64,000 bases of DNA from Alnus glutinosa. Taxonomy: Eukaryota > Streptophyta > Magnoliopsida > Fagales > Betulaceae. The DNA is taken from NCBI RefSeq assembly GCF_958979055.1, contig NC_084891.1, forward strand, positions 26,249,501 to 26,313,500, given 5' to 3'. Below, in pieces: positions 10,501 through 20,893 of the stretch. The notes beneath the pieces are model-generated. The model ran no database searches. It was not told the origin of the DNA and saw nothing but the letters and a program-made list of their open reading frames with translations. Positions within the stretch are counted from its first letter, which is position 1; every line of letters begins with the position of its first letter. The position numbers and the translations under genes were made by a program.

Positions 10501-12078
10501 TCCATGCCCGATCCAATCTGCTGGGCTGTCACGGACTTTGGGAATGCCCAGCAGACCCATGAAATGGTTGACAAAGTGGTAAAAAAGTAGCCCGGCATTA
10601 GGTACCAGGAGAAGCTGCATATCAGTGCAATCAGGAAGAACTTCCCTCGTGACATGCGGCGGTCGTCTTTCTCATGTAGAGCCCTGTATAAAGTTAGTCA
10701 AAGAAACAGGGCAGTTGATTATCAGTCCTCATCTTCGTCGTCTTTGTTAAATTAATGCATCAAGCTAAGGCAACATTATAGCTTGATAGCTTTGTGCCAA
10801 AATAACCAATTATCTCAAAAGTAAACTTTAAAAGCGAGGCAGAGTAAAGTTAGGATTTAAATCTACAATTATTGCTATGATTATTTCAAAAGCTTAAACT
10901 ATGATTATTCTTATTGTTATAAAATTGACATTTCACAATGGAATGGCTCAATATTACTAAAAGCTTAAACTTAACTATGATTACTAAAAGAACGTCATCC
11001 ATTTCCATCTTTTTAATTCAACGACACCGTTTTTCATTATCAAATTTACCTGAACAACGAGACCTGAACCAGACTACTCGGCCACCACATGTGCGCAGGA
11101 TCCACCACGTACTTCCTCAGTATCCCAGCCCACCCATATCCCAATACCTGCACGTACCCAATCCACCAAATGCAAAAGATTTAAGGCCGTAAATCGTAAA
11201 TTTAATAATATGATATTTTTAGATTAAAATGATCATGTATTAAAATATTAATTAAATGATTAAATTTGTCATTTTTTTTTTATTAAGTGATAATTTAAGT
11301 GTTAATCATATCTTCCTAATTCAAATTAATGTTATGCCTCACTTATTGGATAAATAGTGATTTAAAATTATAGACTAAAGATTACTGTTGTAAATTTGTA
11401 ATAGCATAAATTACTAATTATTAGAAAAACAAGTACTTAACCATATATATGTTAAATCATATAAAAAATTAACACTGTAAAATTATTTTGTACTTTTAAA
11501 TATGAGCATAAGCAGATAAAAATTGATAATCACCTAGCCATTAATTGCTATGCCACGCGCGTTCATCACCATATATAATCATACCTCACCTGTGTAGTAA
11601 TAACAAGGATCCAACTAGCGGAGAAGGAGATTTTTCGACGATAAAAGGCCTTGATAATATCCACGATGCCGATCGCATATGCTGCTCCGCTCCCAAACGC
11701 AGAACCTGCATTGGCGAAGATGGAGATGAGGACGTGCTCCTTTATGTTGAAGGGTCCCGGGTTCAACGAGAACTGTCTGTCCCCGAACCCGGGGATCCGA
11801 AACGTCGTCGTGGGAAGCGCGCTGGCCATTAAGCGCCCGATAGGGAGGGACCCGACCTGGACCGAGATCATGGAGATGACGAGCGGCTCGGTCCGGTACT
11901 GGAAGAAGGTGTTGAGGAAGGAGAGGAGCGCGCACGAGATTAGGCCCAGGAACCAAGTCCGGAAGGTCCAAACGGGGAGGCTTGGGTCGTCGTAGTTGGA
12001 CACCGTGAGACGTACCTCCTCGATGGGCGACTCGTCGTCGCTGCTTTTGGCGGTGGGTTTGGTTTCGAGGGCGGCCAT
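7600..12078 (-). CDS. OPT: Oligopeptide transporter (OPT family), copy A, 6 exons
   Basis: Exons (minus strand): 12078-11590, 11147-11050, 10683-10120, 9867-9612, 9441-9259, 8217-7600. They sum to 2,208 bp, a 735-aa protein, the usual OPT length. All introns are GT-AG. OPT proteins are proton-coupled plasma-membrane importers of small peptides, glutathione-type compounds or metal chelates; substrate cannot be told from sequence. The two family signatures are present: NPG (residues 106-108, in SLNPGPFN) and KIPPR (520-524). Many hydrophobic segments are visible. The C-terminus ([17 protein letters not shown]) matches the family ending, normally GCPVF-like. Sequence looks closest to the plant OPT6/7/9 group, by recall. 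It pairs with a tandem paralogue at 13859-18857. The start is the first Met upstream of the conserved [11 protein letters not shown] stretch. Confidence 0.93.
8454..9140. repeat. Compound inverted and tandem repeat in OPT-A intron 5
   Basis: Arms 8631-8658 and 8675-8702 form a near-perfect 28-bp hairpin (one mismatch). Weaker inverted similarity extends outwards on both sides (8520-8620 against 8720-8780). A unit starting like AAGAGATAATGGTTCTTAGG at about 8480 recurs at about 8886 and 9075, so three diverged copies of a roughly 190-bp unit can be recognised. This suggests a rearranged MITE. All of it lies within the intron between exons 5 and 6. Confidence 0.65.
9958..10057. repeat. Foldback element in OPT-A intron 3
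   Basis: An imperfect palindrome of about 100 bp centred on CTTATCTCGATAAG, with GAATTCAGA-type ends. It contains the motif TGTTAAATCACTACTTATCTC, whose first half recurs in other introns and spacers of this window (see dispersed family entries). Confidence 0.6.
11210..11380. repeat. Copy of a dispersed AT-rich family
   Basis: Contains the string GTATTAAAATATTAATTAAATGATTAAA followed by a TTAAGTGATAATTTAA-type end, here described by its parts. Related copies are at about 8330-8440, 16150-16230, 53390-53470 and 55310-55390. It lies in OPT-A intron 1. Confidence 0.5.
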
Positions 12079-13858
12079 GGCTAGTGCGCGCCTAGTGAGA
12101 GAGGTTTTTCTGTCCGAGTTGATAAAGTGAAGAGAATGGGAATTAAGGTACGTGGAGAGAAAATGAGTCTGACTTGTGAGCGGAATTGGTGCGGGATCTG
12201 TTACTCGTGGCTGTTACTCTTGTGGGTTTTACCGTTTACGTGTCAAGTTAGTTTTATCGATCTCCTCGTTATCTTGACGTTAATGTGAATATGCGATACT
12301 GCCAATTTAGTATTTTACTCTTTTTTAACAAAGGCTCCTTAACTGGATTGACGATGCTACTAATAGAATAAATTTTTGTCAGATTTATTTACGTAAACGA
12401 AATTCTCGCTTAGAAAGATTAATGCGCGATCTACGACAGTCAATTATTCTCACATTTTTCCGGTATTCGAGCGTGTGATTAGTTGTAATCTTGCTGTGAA
12501 ATTAATTAGGGAAAAGTACTTTTTAGTTGTAATCTTGCTGTGAAATTTTTCAAAAAAGGAAAAAAGAAAAAATCTTGCTGTGAAATAGCTAGATTAGGAT
12601 CTCGATCTATAATTTTAAAACCGTTTTTTCTATCAACGTAAAAATTGTTATCTATTAAAGATATAATATGCAGTAGCAGCAGACCCAGACTTAACAATTT
12701 GGAGGGGCCAAGTTGAAAACAAAAAATTTAGGGGGCCAAAACTTCAAAAAAAAAAAAATGTTATTTATTAGGGGTTAAATTTTAATTATTTATTTATTTT
12801 TGTTGGGGAAAAATCTTGGGGCTCGGGAGGTCCAGGGCCCCGTGGCCCCTTAATAGATCCGCTCTTGATGACATGTTACCCGAAGCAACACAAAAAAAAA
12901 AAAAAATTTTTTCAAAAGTTTTTTTCTTTATTTTTAAAGAGACGCTTTTTCTTCATTAAACTAAAAGATAATTTTTCGTTTAAAATTTTTCTACGACATA
13001 ACCTACAAGAACATGATAAAAATATGATCCATCCTTTTCAACTTGTTTCTGCGTCCACTATTAAATGTGAGCATAACTAGCAAATCCGTTAAACAAAAAA
13101 ACCTCCTTAATTATTATAAATTCATTATCATATCATCGCATATCTTCTTATTATATAGACACAAATCAATTTAATAAATTGAGTTGAATGTATTTTTTTC
13201 AACTCAATTTGAAATAAAATTTTGTCCATTAATTATACAACTGGCACGTAGGAATAAAACAAATTAATCGAATAGATGAACTAGTTGTGGATCTGAAATT
13301 ATATATGCTACTATAGTTTTACCCTATGGACCAAATATCCCACACACAAAACAAGCATGAAAGCAAAATGTATATTGACCCTTGTTATCGTAGGACGTAG
13401 ATTGTGCAATACTGCGAATTAAGTTGAGAGCAAAAAATACTATCTGGCAAGGGATCGGACGGTGGGCTAGAAGGAAAAAAATGATTTTTTTTTTTTTTAA
13501 AAAATAAAAATAAAATTATAATGGTGTTTGGTAAATCTTCTAACACTCATTATCCTTGCACAGATGGATAGGGTCATGCAGGTTTATGCAGTCACCAAGA
13601 CTGAGGTTGCCGAAATGGTCTTGCATATATATAATTTTACAATTGGCACGACAATAAAAACGAATCGAACAGATGAACTAGTTTTATCCTGTGGACCAAA
13701 TTAATATCCCACACATAAATCAAGCATGATTCATGAAAGCAAAATGTACACCAATCAGAAGTAGAGTTTTATAGAGGCCTACTATAAATTAAGAACCTCA
13801 ATTATTAACAATACAACAAGCATGCACCTTCTGTTTCTTAGATTGATTTAATTGAGAC
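12079..13858. other. Spacer between the two OPT genes
   Basis: Holds the OPT-A promoter side (12079-12250) and the OPT-B 3' flank. Within it: a low-complexity repeat-like stretch near 12690-12870 with GGGGCC-rich ends (a possible degraded MITE), A/T runs near 12890-12970, and a diverged duplication (13241-13380 resembling 13636-13757). No gene is supported. The frame at 12865-13080 is low-complexity A/T. Confidence 0.5.
13241..13757. repeat. Diverged direct duplication
   Basis: Segments 13241-13380 and 13636-13757 share ordered blocks (GATGAACTAGTT, GGACCAAAT, ATCCCACACA, CAAGCATGA, AAAGCAAAATGTA) with small indels. They lie just downstream of the OPT-B stop codon. Confidence 0.65.
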
Positions 13859-16800
13859 TTAGAATATTGGGCAGCCGTCGACTGATATACCCTTGGAAGT
13901 GGGGCAAGATGCGAGTTCACAGTGGTCAAGGTCAATGTCAGGGTTAGAACCCCACCAGTGCAAGTTTCTGTTCTCCATGCCCAGAGAGAAGTAAAGCAGA
14001 ACAGCCATGAACGCGACTCCAGCATCCAAAGCTGCCGACAGGATATAATTATACCTCTGCCACCATTTCTTTCGATACCTGAAGATGAAAAAGTTGAAGA
14101 CTGTTCCGACCAAAATCCAGGAAGTATAGTTTAACGTTGTTGCTGGTGGCATATAGCCTGTTGCTCCCAGGAGCACCGGTAGGTTAATGAGGGGAATCCA
14201 AGATTGATTTGGGAATGCCTTGTGTAGCAGCCATACTGCAAATGGTCCCAATAATCCCCCAAGAAAAAACCAGTTAAGGGCTGAGTAGTTTCCGAGAGTG
14301 CCAAATATGCGGCGAGGTCCAACCAAACCCCAGATAACAGACGCATCGAAGAAGACATGGGAGTTGGGACATGTCCAGGGACTGTTTGGAGAAATATTTG
14401 GTTGGCATATGTTGTCGACAGTGTTCAAAAGCCACCATGCCACGCTAAGATTGATTGTTCCAGCTATGATGGTTCCAAGGAACTAGAATGCAAATGCATG
14501 TGACGAAGCAATCATCAGAAAGTAGGAAGTTACAACAGTCTTTTCAGTTTCATTCAAATAAGAATGATTTCTGTTTATAAATGTTAATTTAAGTAACATG
14601 AACCAAGTCATATGTAAGATTCTCATAAGAGTGGGTACTACAAAATTCTTTATAAATTGAGGTAGCACCTCAAGCATTTCTCTTCTTAGAATGTTCGCCA
14701 AATCGCGTGAAATTAGAATAGGAAGAAATGATTTCTTTAGCTAAAGTTTGCTAAGCCGGATATGAATGCCGCTAGAATGTTTCATAGAAATGATTTCTTA
14801 GATTTACTAAAATTCAGATAAACTACTTGCAGCCGCTAGAATTTCCACTCCTAAATATTTTATAAAGATATCAAAGAATTATTCTAGTATAAAGCTAGAA
14901 TAGTGAACATACCTGTACTAGGAACATTGATCTTGGAGGGATCTTCATGTAGTGCCCTAGTTTGAAATCATTAAGAAATGAGATTGCCTGACTCATGCTC
15001 ATATACCCATATGTCTTGAAGCAGACATTGGCTATTGGTTTTCCAGGCAATATTGTTCCCATTATGTACTCCGTGATGACATTTAGCCCTGGGGTCTGTA
15101 CGTACATGAAGTGAACAATTAGTGGATGATGATTCTTGGACGATGACATGCATTGGCTATCAACCCTTTAATCCAAATTCACCATTAAATCTTAATGGAG
15201 GAAGTGAAATTTCCAAAATATTCTGTCCAAATTCAAGGTATTTTTGTAATTTTATAAACATCTTAGGGATATTTTGGAGATTTTACTCATCAACGGTTTG
15301 ATTTAACGGTAAATTTTGACAGAAAGGTTGGTTAGTGAAGTTTTTCCATTTATATATTGAAGATTGCCTGATTTGTCGTAGCAGTTATGATGCTGATGGG
15401 AAGGGTGAAGATGAAGGCGAGAGCAGCTGCGAAGAGAAGTCCCCACCAAGGCATCTGGACCTCCTTTTTCAGGAAGATACAGAGTACAAGGGAGACTGCG
15501 AGAGTCACAAGTAGAAGCAAATGAAACCACCATGAAGGTATGTCCTTGTAGTTCTTCATTAGTCTTGTATGAACATCCTCCTTCCCTTTTGAAGAAGCTC
15601 GATATCGATCATAAATCTCCCTGTACCAATTACCATTATACTTCAATGTCAAACACAATTCATAGACAATCTTGTATACAGCAGAGATCATCGGTTAACA
15701 GCTTAAGGAACAACAAAATATTTCTTCGAAAACCTTCACAATTTAGGCAACAAAACATCATAGAGAAATGCTATATCCTTCGCATCATCATAGTGGGATG
15801 GGCCGTAGAGGTGGATAGAATATTCGATTACCACTTACCGACAACCTATCGACTTCCTGCGGCTGGCAGTCAGAATAAAAAAATTGTTTCGATGTGGGTG
15901 CGGTAGCTAGAATTTTTTATTTCGTCGGTTAACCAAATCGACTTTGACCCTCAATTTTTTGCGTCGCTTATTTATCTCAAAAACATGTCCAATAAACACG
16001 TATTTAGCCCAAAAAACAATCATTTTGACTAAAAAAAAAAACCCAATTTTCCTCCAAAAAAAGAGGTTTGGCCCAATATAAAAAGCCATGACCAGCCGAC
16101 TTAACTTATCGACATTTAACTGATTTCATTGAGCTGAGGACGTTTGACTTTGACATTATATATGTTAAATCATCACTTAGCTCACAAATTTAAACTAATA
16201 AAAAAAAGTCAATTTAACTATTTAATCAATATTTTAACGAGTCAACAAATTATCAAGAAAACATTACCTTCCATAGAACAGAGCCACGTGAGAAACTGTG
16301 GATGCAATAGTTGCAAAGCCAAAGCCATAGGCAAGAGCAAGGAATATGCTCAAATGGATCTTCCCTTGCTGATCATACTGTGCACGATCTAACTCAAACT
16401 TGTCATTGACGATCAATGAGATATTGTATTTCTGACCTTGAGCAGAGAACAAGTCCGCCGAATAAATGGGAAAAGTTTTAGCATTGTACAAGTTCAACCC
16501 CCAGTAGGAAATGGGAACTACAACGTAGACTATCAATGCATACCCTACGAAGACGTTAGCAATTGCAAAGAAGGGACATGTTAGAGGACTGAATAGGAAG
16601 GAAGCCACTGTTGTCCAATCCAAGGTCAAGGCCCCAATCCCAAGTCCCTTCAAACCCGACCCGATTTGGTGGGCAGTGACTGACTTGGGAAAGGCCCAGC
16701 AGACCCACGAAATGCTTTGTAGGGTTTGAAATAGGTACCCGGGGAACAATTCCCAGCAAAAGCTACAAGCCAAGGCGATCACAAAGAATTTCACTCGTGA

Positions 16801-18857
16801 TAACTGGGGCTTCTTTCCATACTCTTTCTTTTCTTTTTCATGCAATGCCCTACAATGTCAATGAATGTCAAATTAGTTTATCTAAACCTTGTATATATAA
16901 TTACGTGAGAATTATTATGATAATAAATCTTAATAATCATCCGTTTACAAGGAAAGAGGAAGAGGCAAGTGACATATATAGAGTTAAGAGAACATGCAAG
17001 AAGAAAAAGTTAGTTAAAAAATAGAAATAGGATTATATCGATCAGTTGGCAGGTGGACTTTGCACCTGAGAAAGTCTATATGACTATTTGTATATTACAT
17101 GTAATACGGTTTCACTCGATCCAAATTCTTATATGAAAACATGAAATTCAAACTTATGAGAATGACATAATTGCACTTGCCCGAAAAGGAGAATCACATT
17201 GTATATACCCCACAAAGACATGGGCACATGCCTTAAGTGATTCCATGATATTGGAATCATAATAATGGGGCCCCATGTGGCACTGTCTAACGGTAGTCGA
17301 GGGATAACTAAAGTTTGGATAATGCATTCATTGACCATTGCTCATTAAAATCTAAAAATAAAGCCTATTGAGAGGATTTGGTCACTTGTTTGACCCATTT
17401 TCAACCCTATATAATTATTTTAGTACTGTTTTAGTTCGATTTGGGTCTATTGTTGAGGAGTCTATCCATTTTTTGTTTATAAGATCGTTCACTTATTTTT
17501 CCTTTTGAATCAGAATTAGGAAGGATCTTCTACTATAACCCTTTTCTTTATTCAATTAAAAAAAAGACTAAAAATTTGTGCTATCACATTAGTTTGCAAG
17601 GTTATTGGAATTTTTTTTTTTTTTTTAAAAAAAAAATTGGAATAAAATTAGTTACATGCACGTGTGTCCATAATTTTAAAAGCATACCGAAAGAGAGAGA
17701 TTTGAACAAGAGTGCTGGGCCACCACATATGAGCCGGCTCGACCACATACTTCCTCAAGAGCCCAGCCCAGCCGTATCCCAAGACCTACACACCAACACC
17801 ACCACCATACGCGCGTGTTAACATGAACGCAATCCTCAGATTTGCGATTTTAAAATATGTAAAAATTACGGTCTTATAACTTGTGATTGAAAACATAATT
17901 TTTTAACATGTAGTTTAATGTTTGATAAAATTACTGATTAATTTTAAAAAACACGTGTTTTTAAAAACAAACCATTTTATTTACGATTTGAAAATACATT
18001 AAATTTAAAAAAAATATACAATTTTTTATAATTTAGTTTAAAATTGAAAAAATTGCAGTGCCAAAGTGCTCTAACGTAGTTGAAACTACAACACTTGGGC
18101 GTTTGGGCTTGGTTTAAGCTGGATTTAGTCCATGGGAATCAGAGAGGAAGTATACAAAAGATTCAGTGCATATTTCAGTTTTGTTCGAAAGAGGATCGCA
18201 AGAAATGTCATATTAATCAGTTATGTTATTGATGATACTCTACGCGGGATTTCATTTCCAACTCTTCCCTTCGGATTTGGCAACCAAAACAGAGCAAAAG
18301 TGAGAAAGAATATTCAAGTTATAAAGGAAGGCCAGGGAAGAAAATAAGACCTGGGTAGTGATGATAAGAAGCCAAGCAGAGGAGAAAGAGATCCTCCTGT
18401 GATAAAAAGCCTTTATGATGTCAAAGATATTGACAGCATAAGCAGAACCATTCCCAAAAGCGCTTCCAGCGTTAGCAAATATAGAGATGAGGACGTGTTC
18501 CTTCATGTTGAAGGGGCCAGGGTTGAGCGAGAAGTGGCGGGGCCCGAAGCCGGGGATCCGAAACTTGGTCGTGGGGAGAAAAGAGGCCATGAGGCGTCCG
18601 ATGGGGAGGGTGGCCACCTGGACGGTGATCTGGGTGACGATGAGGGGCTCTCTGCGGTAGGAGAAGAACTGGTTGAGGAAGGAGAGGAGGGCGCAGGAGA
18701 GCAAGCCCAGGGACCACATTCGGAATGTCCATACCGGGAGTGACGTGTCGTCGGTGGTGGGTACCGTCAGCCGGACTTGCTCTATTGGTGACTGCTCCTC
18801 TTCGTCTACGTCTGTCACTTCCTTGCTTCGTGCTGCCTCTGTTTCCAAAGTTTCCAT
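13859..18857 (-). CDS. OPT: Oligopeptide transporter (OPT family), copy B, 6 exons
   Basis: Exons (minus strand): 18857-18351, 17785-17688, 16849-16268, 15620-15368, 15095-14913, 14482-13859. They total 2,247 bp, a 748-aa protein. Exon number, intron phases and the sizes of exons 2 (98 bp) and 5 (183 bp) equal those of copy A, so the pair arose by tandem duplication. NPG is at residues 112-114 and KIPPR at 531-535. Conserved end: [16 protein letters not shown]. The predicted role is the same as copy A, proton-coupled uptake of peptides or related conjugates at the plasma membrane. Intron 4 appears to start with GC rather than GT (CAG|GCAATC at 15368/15367); copy A has GT at the same place. 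Proteins are clearly diverged, so the duplication is not recent. Confidence 0.93.
17820..18100. other. OPT-B intron 1, AT-rich
   Basis: AT-rich intron sequence with no recognisable inserted element and no coding signal. Confidence 0.4.
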
Positions 18858-19635
18858 GTTGCGTGTGTACTCAGTGCGGGTGAGAGAGAGAGATATGACT
18901 GCTATGTATATGCAATATGCATGCGAGGTCGTTGATTTTACTATAATATCCTGGGTTTTCTTTTTGGTTTACTATAATGTTTATTTACTGTCCGTATATG
19001 ACTATAAAAATCCTTCGCAGCAGCAGGCCAATTAAGGGCGACGACAACAAGGAAGTGGGAGAGCCTGCATGTATATATTAAGGCTACTTCTGGGTGATGG
19101 TGACTTGCATCGGAAAAAAAAATCATTTCCATTTGTTTTAATTTTAATGCTATGTTTGTTTCAATGAAAAATAATTTTTAAAAAATAATTTTAGTACTTT
19201 ACGGTGTTTAGTAAGAACAAAAATAATGGTCAACATCAATCATTTTTAGTTTGACTGTAAAAGATTCTAAACGATTTACACGCATAAAATCCAATTGGCA
19301 CGTAGACACAATATGTCTCCATCATTCCAAGACTTTTAATTTTCTCCTTCATGGGGTCACATAATTAGATAAGAATCCTCTACCTTTCATTGCAAATCAT
19401 TCATTTTCATTTTATTTTATGGTTGTAATTTAAAGTTGATTTATTTAACCACACATGATTTTAATATTAACATGTCTTTTAATAAATTTAAATAATATAA
19501 ATATCGTATACACACATAACACAATAAATATACTAACTTTGAAGACGCAGTGTTGCTGGAAGAGAATGGTGGTGTTGGCCACCCCCTTTTACGGCCCCAC
19601 TTTTCTTTTCTTTCTTTCTTTCTTTCTTTCTTTCT

Positions 19636-19668
<33 letters not shown>

Positions 19669-19743
19669 TAATTTTTTTAGTTTTTAATTTTAATTTTTAT
19701 ATATTTCTAGTTTTTTATTTTTATTATGAGCAACATATATTAT
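18858..19743. other. Upstream region of OPT-B with long pyrimidine tract
   Basis: Presumed promoter of the OPT-B gene, followed by AT-rich spacer. About 19600-19670 is an almost uninterrupted CT/T tract with (CTTT)n repeats. Frames here are artefacts of that tract. Confidence 0.5.
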
Positions 19744-20010
19744 TGTTAGGGAAATTATTTGCTCATAAAGGTTGTGGGCCACTAGGCCCATGATCAGCCC
19801 ACAGTTAAGGCCCTAAATAATATTAGGTCCAGCCATCAGATTTGTTGCTATTTTTCAGCCTATAAATACATATTTATAAAGATATAAAGATAGACTCAAT
19901 TATCTTAAGCACACTGTTTTCTCTAAAAATCATAATCAATACTCTCCGACTTAGGCATCGGAGGGGGATCGTCGGCACCCCTGACGAAATGTTTATTATT
20001 TTGCAGATCA
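19744..20010 (+). mobile_element. Probable LTR fragment or solo LTR
   Basis: 267 bp beginning TGTTAGG and ending CA. It has a TATA-like TATAAATA near 19861 and the segment GACTTAGGCATCGGAGG near 19948-19965, which is, as I recall it, typical of the R/U5 part of plant LTR retrotransposons. No matching second LTR, primer-binding site or target-site duplication was found, so boundaries are tentative. Confidence 0.45.
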
Positions 20011-20563
20011 TGAAGAACAAGGCGAATCATCAGGCAACACTTTGCCATACTGAAAACTGTATCAACAATTATGATTTTATTGGTTTTGATGTGACACACT
20101 AACAAAAATTCATCATTTTTTTTTTTACGAAATTTCACAGCAGAAAATAATTTGTTGTTTATACATACTCTAAAGAGCTCCCAGAACATTTTAATACCAT
20201 TTTCCTGAGCAATAATGAAGCGTACTTTGATACCGTGTATGACATCTCTGATGCTGCATGTGTTCATGACTTGAAAATTACAATATCCGAAGGACTAACC
20301 AAATGCTGAAATTGCTAAACAATACCCATTAATTAAGCAAAAATTCTAGCAAACCAACAGTTTTTTTTTCACTATAATGCTAACATGTTAGCATGTAAGA
20401 TGTGATAAAAATAAAGAATCATTAGATTCTATTATGGTGCCTAAATTGGATTAAGGACATACTTGGCCAAAAAATATGCGAAAGGACAGAGTATATAAAC
20501 CCATATACATTTCACCTTTTTTTTTTCTTTTTTTTTTTTCTTCTGACACTCAAGCAGCAAAAG

Positions 20564-20785
20564 CTATATACCTGATAGCTTCTGTATAAAGCTTGGATCA
20601 AGAGCACGGCGTAAGTCCGGTTGGGCAACGGAGTGCATATCAGTATTTGGAGACGGGTGACACCCATGGTGAACTTCGGTATGCCGAGGCACGGAACGCA
20701 AGCCAAATCCTTGAATCAAGTCATTCAACTTGTATATGAACACAAACTGGCTATTTATCATGGTAGCCCTCTCCCTATCCATCAA
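20564..20785 (-). other. Exon-like ORF of unknown origin
   Basis: 73-codon open frame (from MMDRERATM to IQKLSGI) with normal, non-repetitive composition, in contrast to the surroundings. A possible donor (CAG|GTATAT) lies near its downstream end. No family is recognised. It sits about 110 bp downstream of the PPR stop codon, so it could be a spliced 3'-UTR piece, an orphan exon captured by a transposon, or chance. Confidence 0.3.
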
Positions 20786-20893
20786 CCTCCCTCAACTTTA
20801 TTGAAAACGTGAGGATCAACAAAGTTTTGACATGTTAAAAGTTCACGGGAATAAGAATTTTTGGAATTTATACCGCCCCCCAAGACAATGATA

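Noticed and set aside
12690..12870. Possible MITE with GGGGCC-rich ends
   Set aside because: Inverted ends are too imperfect and no target-site duplication could be placed.
19455..19793. 112-aa Phe-rich ORF
   Set aside because: Produced by the CT/T tract at 19600-19670.
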